This document shows positions 17,551 through 26,521 of a DNA stretch of 36,515 bases, in pieces. A program made the translations under genes and the position numbers. The stretch is from contig NZ_HE997455.1 in the NCBI RefSeq assembly GCF_000312525.1, forward strand, positions 27,120 through 63,634. Direction: 5' to 3'. Positions within the stretch are counted from its first letter, which is position 1. Each line of letters begins with the position of its first letter. A model generated the notes under the pieces. That model did not search any database, was not told the origin of the DNA, and saw nothing but the letters and a program-made list of their open reading frames with translations. This stretch comes from Bartonella florencae. GTDB taxonomy: Bacteria; Pseudomonadota; Alphaproteobacteria; Rhizobiales; Rhizobiaceae.

Positions 17551-17858
17551 CTGTTTAGTTCCTTATAGGTCCGGATCAGACGTAGTGGGGACGTCGATCC
17601 TCCTCCCCATCTATTGAGATTTCTTTGTTTGCCTCTTGTATTGAGCCAAGCAAAGAGCACGCGAAACTGATTGTGGTCGTGTTTTGTCACTTCACGTAAA
17701 ACAAAGTGCATACCAATACCAAGACCAAGCATGGTAAAATCACTTGTGATAATAAAAAGAATGACAGTCGCCATAGCGTTCAGTGCCATCCCTTCCATTG
17801 TGACACCGGCAAACATAGCAGGTCTTGTACAGGCAAGGAAAAGAGGATCTTCGTTCAT
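17547..17858 (-). CDS. virB3: T4SS inner-membrane protein VirB3
   Basis: 103 aa. Starts DPLFLACTRPAMFAGV, the VirB3/TrbD signature, followed by two hydrophobic stretches at about 25-50. It overlaps virB4 by four bases and starts one base after the virB2 stop. VirB3 works with VirB4 in pilus assembly. Confidence 0.93.
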   Translation of the reverse strand: MNEDPLFLACTRPAMFAGVTMEGMALNAMATVILFIITSDFTMLGLGIGMHFVLREVTKHDHNQFRVLFAWLNTRGKQRNLNRWGGGSTSPLRLIRTYKELNR

Positions 17859-18182
17859 TTATGACCCGTTCCCCACTAAATTTCCAACGAGAGTTGGTGC
17901 CCCAAAAACAATACCAATGCCAATTAGGCAGTAAGCGGCTTTGCGCAGATCAATAAAGCCGTACATCCAGCCAATACCCACAGCAGCAACGCAGATAATG
18001 GCAATAAGCCTTGCTGTTTTTCCCGTCATCATACCAACAATATTTTCTAAAACAGTATCGACCTGCCCAAACCCACCCGTAGAAGCATTAGAAGCCGCAT
18101 AAGAGGGATCTAAGATAACGAATGCCGTTAAAAGCAGCATGATAATGATGAAGATGCCGTTCTTGGATAGAGTGTTTGTCAT
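17859..18182 (-). CDS. virB2: T4SS major pilin VirB2
   Basis: 107 aa with AGAGAGG before the ATG. Signal peptide of about 29 residues ending SYA, then a short loop and two hydrophobic helices (LIAIICVAAVGIGWMYGF and AAYCLIGIGIVFGAPTLVG), the pilin pattern of VirB2/TrbC. First gene of the operon. Confidence 0.94.
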   Translation of the reverse strand: MTNTLSKNGIFIIIMLLLTAFVILDPSYAASNASTGGFGQVDTVLENIVGMMTGKTARLIAIICVAAVGIGWMYGFIDLRKAAYCLIGIGIVFGAPTLVGNLVGNGS

Positions 18183-18554
18183 TTTACCTCTCTTTAAATT
18201 GTTTCTTGGTCCTCTTGTCTCTCACGGGCGAAGAACTCCCCTTCCTTACAATTTGCATCCCAAATTGCAGCCAAAATTTCCCCTCAATTATTTTTTAAAA
18301 ACTTTGATAGTGGTCGTTGCTCACTTTCAAAATCTTCTTCTTATAGAGACAGAAGATTCCTTCACTCTGTGAGTCTGTTATAAAAAAATGGCAATTTTAA
18401 GTTCTATTTTATCTTTTAAGATGCCACTAGCTAATTGTGTGAGAATACTATTTTTTATTATACAGTGGAGTTAGCACTCGACATATCTTGCTTAGAGTTT
18501 TCTCTGTAAAAAGTAGGTAAATCATTGATAAAAATATAAAAAGGTAAAGCAAAA
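18183..18554. promoter_or_regulatory. Divergent promoter region of virB and the nuclease-like gene
   Basis: 372 AT-rich bases between virB2 (minus) and the plus-strand gene. A dyad CAATTTG-N5-CAAATTG sits at 18249-18267, about 70 bases upstream of virB2, and could be an operator. In B. henselae the virB operon is activated by BatR/BatS; whether this dyad is its site is untested. No promoter boxes are convincing enough to place. Confidence 0.45.
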
Positions 18555-19298
18555 ATGAACTTTTTAAGTGAATATATGAAGCTGGGTCGTTTTAAACTGA
18601 TCGTTATTATTTACATTGTGGGTTCTATATTATGGGGGATAGGCAAATATAAAGCTAAAATAGATTTGAGCCCTCTCAAGACCTTTACGATGCGTGATGT
18701 TCAAGACATTGTGGGTATGCATTTGGCAGAAAAAAAGCCAACGGAAGCCATTATCAAACAGCGATTAGCAAAAAATGAGTCAGCTGTTGGTTTACAGGAA
18801 AGTGTTTCACTGGGCAATGCGACTGTTTTTCAGGGGAGGGCATCGGTTACCAGTGGTGTTACATTTAAATTGCTCACCCCTGTTGCACAATCGTGGCGTC
18901 GGCATATTACGCGCAATATTCACCTCTATGGTGTGGATAGTTGTGCTCCGCGTCAAAAGGCAAAATTAAATGGTCAAGAATGGCCTTGTGGTGCGGTGAC
19001 AACGGCTTGGCTTGTTACCAAAACGCTTGGTCAGAATTTGTCTTGTAAGCAGGCACTTAAGCATAATGGTATTTTTTATGCGCAATGTTTTGTGGATGGG
19101 GTTGATTTAGCGGAGGCAGGTCTTGCTGAGGGTATGTTGGTGCTTGCAAAAGAAAATAAAAACCCTATTCCAGCACAGTATCGCCATGCGGAAGAAATCG
19201 CTCGCAACAACAAAGTTGGTCTTTGGTCTAGTAATTTTACTGAACCTTTACAATGGCGGAAAGATAATGGCTCTTATAACCCCTTTGCTGGTTTTTGA
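18555..19298 (+). CDS. SNase-like (thermonuclease family) membrane-anchored protein
   Basis: 247 aa, ATG with AAAGG upstream. One membrane segment at about 13-32 (LIVIIYIVGSILWGIG), then a thermonuclease-like beta-barrel from about 95: IHLYGVDSCAPRQKAK, WPCGAVTTAWLV, CFVDGVDLAEAGLAEGM, NKVGLWSSNF. In catalytic SNases the sequence is IRLxGIDxPE, preceded by a DGD motif. Here the Arg is His, the DGD region reads TSGVT, and the Glu position is not conserved, so catalysis is doubtful. It may bind nucleic acid or cell-wall material instead. Divergent from the virB operon, with no link to it seen. Confidence 0.7.
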   Translation: MNFLSEYMKLGRFKLIVIIYIVGSILWGIGKYKAKIDLSPLKTFTMRDVQDIVGMHLAEKKPTEAIIKQRLAKNESAVGLQESVSLGNATVFQGRASVTSGVTFKLLTPVAQSWRRHITRNIHLYGVDSCAPRQKAKLNGQEWPCGAVTTAWLVTKTLGQNLSCKQALKHNGIFYAQCFVDGVDLAEAGLAEGMLVLAKENKNPIPAQYRHAEEIARNNKVGLWSSNFTEPLQWRKDNGSYNPFAGF

Positions 19299-19823
19299 TT
19301 GCTGTCACGATCATATTTCTTTGATGGCTGATATCAAAAAATTTACAAAGCAAATTACAACAGAGCATAGGGAAAATGGTAATAAGCTATAAAATCATTG
19401 CAACTGTTTTTCACAGCAGTAGATTGATGGCTGTTCCATTTTCAAGGTTTGTTTTTTATTCAAATATTCGCTTTAGTTTTCAAAGGTGGTTAAGCTATAA
19501 TGGTCGTATCAATGTATTGTATAAAATCATTTGTTGTTCCAGTAAATCTTCCCTTTGATGAAGAGCAAATTTGTCTTGAAGGTTTCATGAAGAAATCTCT
19601 ATAGGCTTTTTATTGTTTTCCTCTTCATTATGTATTACGAAGAACATTTTATGATGTCTGTTGTGAACATTTTTTGCGTTATGTAACTATAGCACTCATT
19701 CTAAAAAATAAGAAATGGCTAAAAAATAAGAAATGATGATCACTAAAGCTGTTGCTGCATAGTGTGAAAATAAGGACCCCATCTTGGGGGGGATTAACAA
19801 ATGTGATATTAAAAGAGGGGTAA
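19299..19823. other. Gene-poor AT-rich stretch
   Basis: About 525 bases downstream of the nuclease-like gene. Only short open frames with no recognisable similarity. It lies directly before a clear gene relic and is probably decayed sequence. Confidence 0.5.
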
Positions 19824-20039
19824 ATGAAAAAAATTATTTTATTATGCATGGCTCTATTATTCGTAGTGGGGTGTGAAAAGACTTAATAGTGTGGAAGATT
19901 TTAAGAAAGATGGGGAAAAAAATGTTTCCTTGGATTTAATGTGAAGGAATCTTAAAATTGTCAAAATTTATTACAAGCAGATAATGAAATGTCTTTTTCG
20001 CAAAAGCCTGTCAATTCACGTCTAGGAGCAAAATTTTAA
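19824..20039 (+). pseudogene. eexN lipoprotein relic with one-base insertion
   Basis: The frame starts MKKIILLCMALLFVVGCEKT, a lipoprotein signal with lipobox VVGC, then hits TAA. Removing one A from the ACTTAATAGT run restores TYSVEDFKKDGEKN, matching TYSVAEFKKD of the seven eexN genes at 26814-35472. Further on, NCQNLLQA matches SKNCENLR with a stop in place of the Lys. It is on the plus strand, opposite to the other copies, which places an old rearrangement here. Confidence 0.8.
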
Positions 20040-20619
20040 TAAACACATATCTCAACAGTAGAATGGTGTATGTATATAAGTTGCAAAATAAAGAAGTTAC
20101 TATGCAGTTGCTTGTGACTTCTTTCATTTTATCAGGTTGAGAATTATTCTCGCTTAAAAATTTCCTTTTGATCTCTTTTGGTAAGGTGTGTGAAGCATTA
20201 GGATTTTGGCTGTAAGAACATGCTTTTAAAGGATTTATAGCGGAGACTTCAGTATTTTCTACCCTCAAACACTTGTTGTTTAAGCAGGACTATAAGGTAT
20301 AATTTTCTCTATGGGCTGTTTTGTGAGAGAGTGTGGTGAATACTCAGACTCGGATTTGCTTTTAGAGCTTATGAAACAGTGTTTGCTGGTGATATGCTAG
20401 GGGGGCAAGCGAGACAGGAAGCGTCGTTGTTTACAGAGCTGCATTGGTAGGCTTTATTCTTTGAATGGGAGGCAAGTCAAGAACAGGGTTCCAAGTATTA
20501 ATAACAGCGCTTTTTGGTTAAGTACAGAGCGCTTTAAATAAAAAGCATGCGGGAGAAGGAGGTCCTTTGAATACGCATGAATATTGATGAACGGAGCCTG
20601 TAGTGCTGTGGGGCATGAT
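20040..20619. other. Decayed region without intact genes
   Basis: No intact gene. One plus-strand frame near 20368 (AYETVFAGDMLGGQARQEA) reads like coding sequence but is broken by TAG after about 27 residues and continues after it. I do not recognise the family. Probably a relic of mobile or phage-associated DNA. Confidence 0.4.
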
Positions 20620-20990
20620 TTTAAGAAATTTCATTTTGATCGGCAATTAATTGTAAAATTGCTTTGCGTTTTATTGTGATGAGGACTCTAAAACTTTTAA
20701 GCAGCAGATATTCTTCTCTGCTGGAGATGATTTCATTATGAGGGTTTGTGAGGGGTTTGTGAGGGGCTGACGCATATTGTTTTGTGGAGAAGTCGACTTA
20801 AAAGAAGGCAATGGGGACATTCAAGATATCGGCCAAGATATCGGCAATTTGCTTTAATTGTCCCGCTTCGACATGATTTAAGCTTTTTTCGTATTTTTGA
20901 ATTTGTTGGAAGCCTCTCCCTAGAGATTACTCTAAGGCTTTTTGAGATATTTTTAGCATGTTTCGTCTGAAGCGAACTTTTTTACACATG
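20620..20990 (-). pseudogene. XRE-family HTH regulator relic
   Basis: Minus-strand frame reads KKVRFRRNMLKISQKALE-stop-SLGRGFQQIQKYEKSLNHVEAG, QLKQIADIL, NVPIAFF-stop. This is the helix-turn-helix pattern of alphaproteobacterial Cro/CI-like regulators. A 12-bp tandem duplication (20822-20845) repeats ADIL in frame. A later segment (SREEYLLLKSFRVL) matches the usual C-terminal helix. Two in-frame stops make it non-functional as a full protein. Confidence 0.75.
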
Positions 20991-21305
20991 AATTTGTCAA
21001 TATGAGGATTTTTATTTTACATTTCCCCCACAGGGGGCGAGCGCTCTTGTATTGGACTTTCGGGGAGGTTGGAAATACTGCAACCTCGTCAGTATTTTGC
21101 TTTTCGTGCTGGAAAACACCTAGACAGTGCAAAATTTCGCAAAATGCTAAGACATCCACAGAGTGGATTCATGTTTATGATCGAGGTTTCAGTTTTTCAA
21201 GGCTCTATTGGTCGGTGCGTATGCGACCAAAATATCTTTTTATTCATAAAGTAATTTGAGAGGATTTACAATAAAAATGAAGACAGCTTTAGCTCTTCCT
21301 TATCC
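20991..21305. other. Spacer without a supported gene
   Basis: A plus-strand frame of 85 codons (21002-21259) is open, but it has no ribosome binding site and no family I can name. Treated as noncoding or relic sequence. Confidence 0.35.
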
Positions 21306-22541
21306 TTACAGTTTTTTTATATCAATAATGGTTGCTTCAGATACTTCTTTAAAAAAATATGTTAATTCACTATAATTTGCTGTTTTGGCAAGGACATAGC
21401 CTAAAATTAAAGAGAAAAAATCTTCAGGAGGCAGCATGATAAATATTTCATTTTTTACCAAATGTTTTGCGTGAAGAAATGCTTTTGAATGGCGTAACTC
21501 TTCAGGATACTCATAGCGTTTCAATTTACCAGCCTGAGGGGCTATATGGTAATGAATACCTGTATAGGCTTTTACTTCAGGAATCTGAAAAACTTCGTTA
21601 TTGATCAATGTGGAAACGACATTTTTAATCCAGTTTATTCCTAAAGCATTGCTCACAAAATGTGTCGTGATTAATCTACCTCCAATACGTGCTGCGATTT
21701 CAATGAATTTAAAGCCATCTTTTGTCCATTTTGCCTCTAAATGAAATGGAGTATTCTTTAATCCAAGAACATGAACAATATGAGAGGTCGCTTTTTTCAA
21801 TTTCGATTTTTACCTCATCACTTAATCTTGCGGGGAAAATATGCGGGTATTCTATAAACCAAGGTTCGATAACCTTTTTCTCTGTAATATCTGCAATATA
21901 GCATTCTTCATTTACCACAACATCTTCGACAGAAAATTCCTGACCGGAAAGATAAGACTCGCATAAAAAATGAAGACCATAACGGTTATAACTCCATTGA
22001 TCATGTCCTTCTTTAGCAAGATTGATAAGTCCATGAAATGCATCTTTCATTTGTTTTTCGTTTTCTGCGTAATATACTCCTTTTGAATCGGAAGCGCTTA
22101 TCGGTTTTAGCACGCAGGGAAATGAAATGTTGCTAAGATCTGCCTCTTCTTTCATTAATTTAAACGATGGGGTGTATTAGGGATAAGTTTCCCATACAGT
22201 TTTTATCATTTCATATTTATTTCTGGCTCTTGTTGCAGATGAAACACTTGTTCTAGGTGTTCCTAATATCTCTGATACTAGGGCATTAAGCTCAACGTAA
22301 AGATCAGTCCATGAAAGAGATAAAACAAATTTTCCGTTCTTTATTAATCTCTTCAACAAGGGCTAGTACTTGATGATTATCTGCTAGGTTAACTTTGAAA
22401 AAATCGACACGATTTTCTAATATTTTAGGGCAGCTGGAAGCAAACAATACTATATTTAACCAAGTTCATGGCATGCATTAAAATAGCTTCTTGTTCGTCT
22501 TCATAAGAGCGAATTCCAAGCCAAAGAATAGAATTTTTCAT
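21306..22541 (-). pseudogene. ATP-grasp ligase gene with several frameshifts
   Basis: The gene starts at ATG 22541 (MKNSILWLGIRSYEDEQEAI) with GGGGGAAA upstream. It breaks several times before 22155, is open to about 21800 (FPCVLKPISASDSKGVYYAE, CESYLSGQEFSVEDVVV), and shifts frame there. It then continues to 21306 (HVLGLKNTPFHLEAKWT, FIEIAARIGGRL). These are the nucleotide-binding and metal-binding parts of an ATP-grasp carboxylate-amine ligase. The intact gene would have been about 410 codons. ATP-grasp ligases next to exporters often make and export small peptides or amino-acid conjugates; here the synthesis step looks dead. Confidence 0.78.
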
Positions 22542-22574
22542 GATTTCCCCCTTTGTTGAAGATTGTTTTTTCTT

Positions 22575-23345
22575 TCATCCCCCAAGCCCATTAAATTTAC
22601 GGATTGTTTTCTTATAGACGATAAAAGTTGTGCTCATGGAAAGAAGAGCGCTTAACAGAAGATAGCCGATATGCCATTCACTTTTAGCAAGCAGGAATGA
22701 CACGGGGAGAGAAGCCGAAAAAGCCAAGGGCAGCAGAAACAGCAGCCATTTCACGATGCTTGAAGGATAAATTGCTATGGGGATAAAGGAGAGTTGGTAA
22801 AGCATTGCATGAAAATAGGCAACGGGCATCTTACGGCTGGTCATAAATGTTATAAAGTTGAACATCATGAAAAAACATAAATTTACGATAAAAACACAGC
22901 CAATTGCAACGATAAAGGAAAACCATTTCAGTTTTATCTCTGACATATCCGGTAGTGAGACAAATGAATAAGCCGTTACACAAACAATAAAAAGCTTGAT
23001 TAGATAAAGAGGTCTGCACCAGCCAAACAGGACTAATAGCCAAATTGAAACAGGTTTTGTCAGATATCCTTCAATTTTCCCCTCTGCTACTTTTTCAAAA
23101 AATGTTTCAATAGAACTGGTAAAAATATTCAAAAATATCCCAAGCAAAATGAAAACAACAAAGATAAGATGAATTTCATCTCTGCTATAGTTTCCAATGC
23201 TGCCTGAGAAGCGAGAGATTTTATCAATAAAGATGAATTGAATAAAATAATAGCACAGAGAAAGAATAAATTCTCCCGTGAAGTTTTTAGCGTAAACAAT
23301 TTGTCGGCGTATATTCATGCTGATAAAGTAAAGGATTGTTTTCAC
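22575..23345 (-). CDS. ABC-2 type exporter permease (second subunit)
   Basis: 256 aa from GTG 23345, which has GGAGG five bases upstream and overlaps the preceding stop; ATG 23363 gives 262 aa without a good site. Six hydrophobic segments; conserved EIHLIFVVFILLG and KVAEGKIEGYLTKPVSIW. Together with the next gene and the ATPase it fits the paired-permease ABC exporter family grouped as COG3694/COG4587/COG4586. Substrate unknown; the adjacent ATP-grasp relic suggests a small peptide-like product. Confidence 0.8.
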   Translation of the reverse strand: MKTILYFISMNIRRQIVYAKNFTGEFILSLCYYFIQFIFIDKISRFSGSIGNYSRDEIHLIFVVFILLGIFLNIFTSSIETFFEKVAEGKIEGYLTKPVSIWLLVLFGWCRPLYLIKLFIVCVTAYSFVSLPDMSEIKLKWFSFIVAIGCVFIVNLCFFMMFNFITFMTSRKMPVAYFHAMLYQLSFIPIAIYPSSIVKWLLFLLPLAFSASLPVSFLLAKSEWHIGYLLLSALLSMSTTFIVYKKTIRKFNGLGG

Positions 23346-23346
23346 C

Positions 23347-24171
23347 TCATCCTCCCGCTCCATGATAGGCTTTCATTCCTTTTTTCCAAGCAATATGAAT
23401 GAAGAATAAAAGACACAAAATATAAAAAACACTGCCCTCAATAAATTGCTCGAATACTCTCAGATTATGGGTTGAAAGAAATTCGGCAGGAGCCGATATG
23501 GTGAAACGATAAGGATTAAACTGCATCAATGGAATGAGCCATGTTGGCCAAAAAGAGGGGGGGAGAAGAGTGCCACCAAGAAGTGCTGAACTGAGAATAC
23601 TAAAAGAGAGCAAGATATTGTATTCAATTACCCAGAAACTCAATAAGGCAATGGCAAAGGAGAGAAAAAAACACAGCAGTTGCGAGAGAACAATAATGAG
23701 AAAAAACAACAGAAAAGTTATGACCAATGCTAAAATATTCTCAAAGGATAAAATAAGTTTTACAGAAAAAATAGCCAGTAAGGGTATGGCATAGAGCACG
23801 CTTTCACCCAAAAAGCTAAACAGCATTTGTATCATGTAGCTGAATGGTTTGGTGAGATAGACTTCTAATTTTCCTTCTTTAACATGCTGAGAGAAAGATT
23901 GAATTAAACTATAACCATTATTTAAGCGTGATAAAACTAAGGCAAAGGCATAATAATATATCATATCATGAAAGCCAAAACCGTTTATGCTGTCGCTCGT
24001 GTCAGAAAAAAGTGCATTCCACAACAGAAGTTGAATCACGAAGGGCGATAGCGTCCCCATAACAATATCGGTAAAAAACATGGCTCTGTCACTGAGGATT
24101 GTGAGCAATCCATTCTTGGCAAAGAGAAAGAGAGCAAAGCAATGGTTAGAGAAATTCTTTAAATTTAACAC
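23347..24171 (-). CDS. ABC-2 type exporter permease (first subunit)
   Basis: About 274 aa from GTG 24171, with AGAG upstream; an in-frame TTG at 24186 would add five residues. Both overlap the ATPase gene end. Six hydrophobic segments and the family motif FSQHVKEGKLEVYLTKPFSY, mirrored in the second permease (KVAEGKIEGYLTKP). It forms the membrane channel with that partner. Confidence 0.78.
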   Translation of the reverse strand: MLNLKNFSNHCFALFLFAKNGLLTILSDRAMFFTDIVMGTLSPFVIQLLLWNALFSDTSDSINGFGFHDMIYYYAFALVLSRLNNGYSLIQSFSQHVKEGKLEVYLTKPFSYMIQMLFSFLGESVLYAIPLLAIFSVKLILSFENILALVITFLLFFLIIVLSQLLCFFLSFAIALLSFWVIEYNILLSFSILSSALLGGTLLPPSFWPTWLIPLMQFNPYRFTISAPAEFLSTHNLRVFEQFIEGSVFYILCLLFFIHIAWKKGMKAYHGAGG

Positions 24172-25165
24172 GGAGCATCTCTTCAAGTGAGGGGGTGGAT
24201 ACAGAGAAGGGACAGTTAAGTTTTATTGCAATTTCCCTAATAAAACCTGGCACATCTTCACGCGAGAGTGAAATCTCCAATGTACATTTTTCATCATTAA
24301 AGTGTTTCTCTTTTAAAGGAATGGACAATTTTATTGCCAGTTCATCAATGTCCTTTATAAGCGTTGAAGCTGTTGGTAAATGTTCACAAAAAAGCGTTAT
24401 TCTCACACTTGAGGGGATCATCTCTTTCAAGGTATCAATATCGCTATGAAATTGCTTTTTTCCTTTATGTAAAAGAATAATATCATCAACATAGCCATCG
24501 ATATCTCCCATGTCATGACTGGTGATGACATATCCTATAGCTTGCTCTTTTTTGAGTTTTTTAAGCAGCTCCCTGATTTCATGTTTGGAAGTAATATCAA
24601 GACCAATCGTTGGCTCATCGAGAAACAATAATTGAGGTTTAAAGGATAAATTAAAGGCTAATTCGCTTTTGACTCTCTCACCAAGGCTTAGCAAGCGCAC
24701 GGGCTTATCCATGATATGCTCAATGTTCAAGAGCTTGGTAATCTCTTTAAGATCGCGGTGAAAAGAGCTCGGTTCAAGGTCATATAGGGGTTGAACCATA
24801 TCCAGACTATAGCGTAGAGGTAAATCCCACCAGAGGCAATTTTTGTGACCAAAGACCACGCCCAGAGACTTGAACAGATTTTTTTTTGCTTTATAGGGAT
24901 TAACTCCTAAGACTTTAACATCTCCCTCATCAGCAGTTTGTATGCCAGAAAGTATTTTAATCAATGTGGATTTGCCCGCTCCATTGGGACCGACGATTGC
25001 GAGGGATTGTCCTGAAAACAAGGTGAAACTGATCTCTTTTAGCGCATGATAATTTGAAGAGGTCGGCTTAAAAAGAGAAACCACTTTGTTGGTAAAACCC
25101 GTTGCATTGTTTATGCTGCGGTATGTTTTTGAGACGTTCTTCACATCAATCAACAATGATCCCAT
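24146..25165 (-). CDS. ABC exporter ATP-binding protein
   Basis: 339 aa from ATG 25165, which has GGGGAG four bases upstream; the frame runs 21 codons further 5' without a better site. Walker A GPNGAGKST (about 61-69), Q-loop region VFGHKNCLWWDLP, signature LSLGERVKSELAF, Walker B LLFLDEPTIGLD, and switch His in TSHDMGD. The LSLGER signature and the WWDLP segment fit the COG4586-type exporter ATPases. First gene of a three-gene operon, with the ATP-grasp relic after it. Confidence 0.87.
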   Translation of the reverse strand: MGSLLIDVKNVSKTYRSINNATGFTNKVVSLFKPTSSNYHALKEISFTLFSGQSLAIVGPNGAGKSTLIKILSGIQTADEGDVKVLGVNPYKAKKNLFKSLGVVFGHKNCLWWDLPLRYSLDMVQPLYDLEPSSFHRDLKEITKLLNIEHIMDKPVRLLSLGERVKSELAFNLSFKPQLLFLDEPTIGLDITSKHEIRELLKKLKKEQAIGYVITSHDMGDIDGYVDDIILLHKGKKQFHSDIDTLKEMIPSSVRITLFCEHLPTASTLIKDIDELAIKLSIPLKEKHFNDEKCTLEISLSREDVPGFIREIAIKLNCPFSVSTPSLEEMLRVKFKEFL

Positions 25166-25228
25166 TTGTCTCCCCCCAATTGACTTTATATTCTCTTTAA
25201 AACTCTGCTTTTTACAGCGGAAAAACAA

Positions 25229-25695
25229 ATCTACCCTTGAGACCTTTATGGCAAATGACTCTCACTTTCTCTTAATTTTTAATAGGGTGCACTTCTTTAG
25301 CATGGTGGGCTCACTTTAGCTAGGTATTTCATATTCTCATCTGTTTTTTATAAAGATGTGTTTTGAGAGAGACTAAGCAGCTCTCAGATATGGAGTTTTA
25401 AGAGAGACACTTTAGCTAAGGACTTATTGTGCGATGGAAACGATGAAGCCTCGATTTATATCAAATCGTATCAATGATAGGAGTGTTTTTCGAGATGATA
25501 GGAAATTTCGAGGTCTTCTCTTTCTTCCCTGTGACGTTTCAAGGCTGCAGGAGAAAATGCATCAGAAAAAGGAACAGCTGTCTTTGACTTCTTTGGTAAA
25601 TGCTTCAAAATTTTTGTAATCACGTCAAGTGCAAGAGTGAAATCATGGGAGTTTCAAGTTAAAGGGTGTCATAGGGTTAATAAACGTAAAGTGTT
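25229..25695. other. Spacer between the ABC exporter and vbhA
   Basis: About 470 bases between divergent operons. A 61-codon plus-strand frame at 25434-25619 has no recognisable motif or ribosome binding site. Otherwise nothing seen before the vbhA promoter. Confidence 0.4.
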
Positions 25696-25723
25696 TTGTT
25701 TTTGGAGCGCGGTTGCGTTATAG
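25696..25723 (+). promoter_or_regulatory. Candidate promoter of vbhA-vbhT
   Basis: TTGTTT (25696-25701), 16-base spacer, TTATAG (25718-25723). This would start transcription near 25730, about 23 bases before the vbhA ATG. Prediction only. Confidence 0.35.
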
Positions 25724-25752
25724 TGAAGGGGGAAAGCAAGGGAGGTTTTGAT

Positions 25753-25941
25753 ATGTTGAGTGAAGATGAAATTAAAAGACGTCGCTTTCATGCTAAAAAT
25801 GCATTGGCAAGCCAACGTTTAGAAGGGTTGGAACCAGATCCACAGGTTGTTGCTCAAGTAGAGCGCTATATTATAGGTGAGCTTGAAATAAGTGATGTCA
25901 TTAAAGATTATATAGAACGGGTAAAACGTGGTGAAGTATGA
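25753..25941 (+). CDS. vbhA: Class I FIC antitoxin VbhA
   Basis: 62 aa from ATG 25753, with GGAGG 7 nt upstream; the frame is open further 5', but the likely promoter lies there. The inhibitory motif SQRLEG places Ser20 and Glu24 as in B. schoenbuchensis VbhA, which this sequence resembles closely from memory (NALASQRLEGLEPDPQVVAQ). VbhA blocks the FIC active site of VbhT. The stop overlaps the start region of vbhT, so the pair is translationally coupled. Confidence 0.93.
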   Translation: MLSEDEIKRRRFHAKNALASQRLEGLEPDPQVVAQVERYIIGELEISDVIKDYIERVKRGEV

Positions 25942-26521
25942 GGGGAGCGGCGATCCTTACACTGATCCTGAGACTGGTGTGTTGTATAATCGGTTTGGAA
26001 TTAAAGACCAAAACACATGGGAGCGTGTAGAAGCTACTTTTGCTTATCTACGCTCTTTTGAACTTATGCTTACTCCTCTTCGTGGTAGGTTTGATCTAGC
26101 TCATATGAAAGAGATTCATAAAAAGCTGTTTGGTGATGTATATGAATGGGCAGGAGAGATCCGTTCGCTAGATATGAGCAAAGGGAATAGTATATTTGCT
26201 TATTATACTCAGATTGAAAATTATGCACCGAAGATTACACAGCAGCTTGTAAAAGAACACTATTTGCGTGATCTTGGTGCGAATGAATTCAGCTTGAGGG
26301 CTGGATATTACATGGGTGAGTTGAATGTGTTGCATCCCTTTCGAGAGGGGAATGGGCGCACGTTGCGTGAATTTATGGGGCAGCTTGCGCGTGAAGCTGG
26401 TTATTTTATCGATTGGAGTTCTCTTGAGCAACAAGAAATGATAGAGGCATCGGTTGCGGCGTATCATGGGAATTATGAACACTTGTCTACACTTATTCGT
26501 CAAAACCTCAATCTCTTATAA
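25928..26521 (+). CDS. vbhT: VbhT FIC toxin lacking its BID domain
   Basis: 197 aa from GTG 25928, overlapping vbhA by 14 bases. It starts [15 protein letters not shown] like VbhT. FEWAG-equivalent YEWAGE, flap [14 protein letters not shown], and an intact [12 protein letters not shown] with catalytic His136 at the same number as in VbhT. Known VbhT AMPylates DNA gyrase and topoisomerase IV and has a C-terminal BID domain that lets it travel through the Vbh T4SS. Here the protein stops at about residue 197 (LIRQNLNLL), just after the FIC domain, at a junction with a virB6 fragment. It probably persists as a resident toxin-antitoxin pair rather than a secreted protein. Confidence 0.9.
   Translation: MVKYEGSGDPYTDPETGVLYNRFGIKDQNTWERVEATFAYLRSFELMLTPLRGRFDLAHMKEIHKKLFGDVYEWAGEIRSLDMSKGNSIFAYYTQIENYAPKITQQLVKEHYLRDLGANEFSLRAGYYMGELNVLHPFREGNGRTLREFMGQLAREAGYFIDWSSLEQQEMIEASVAAYHGNYEHLSTLIRQNLNLL

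Noticed and set aside
20011-20268. 85-codon minus-strand frame
   Set aside because: No start signal or recognisable motif; overlaps the eexN relic region.
21002-21259. 85-codon plus-strand frame
   Set aside because: No ribosome binding site, no family recognised, inside a region of relics.
25434-25619. 61-codon plus-strand frame upstream of vbhA
   Set aside because: No ribosome binding site and no recognisable similarity; not supported as a gene.
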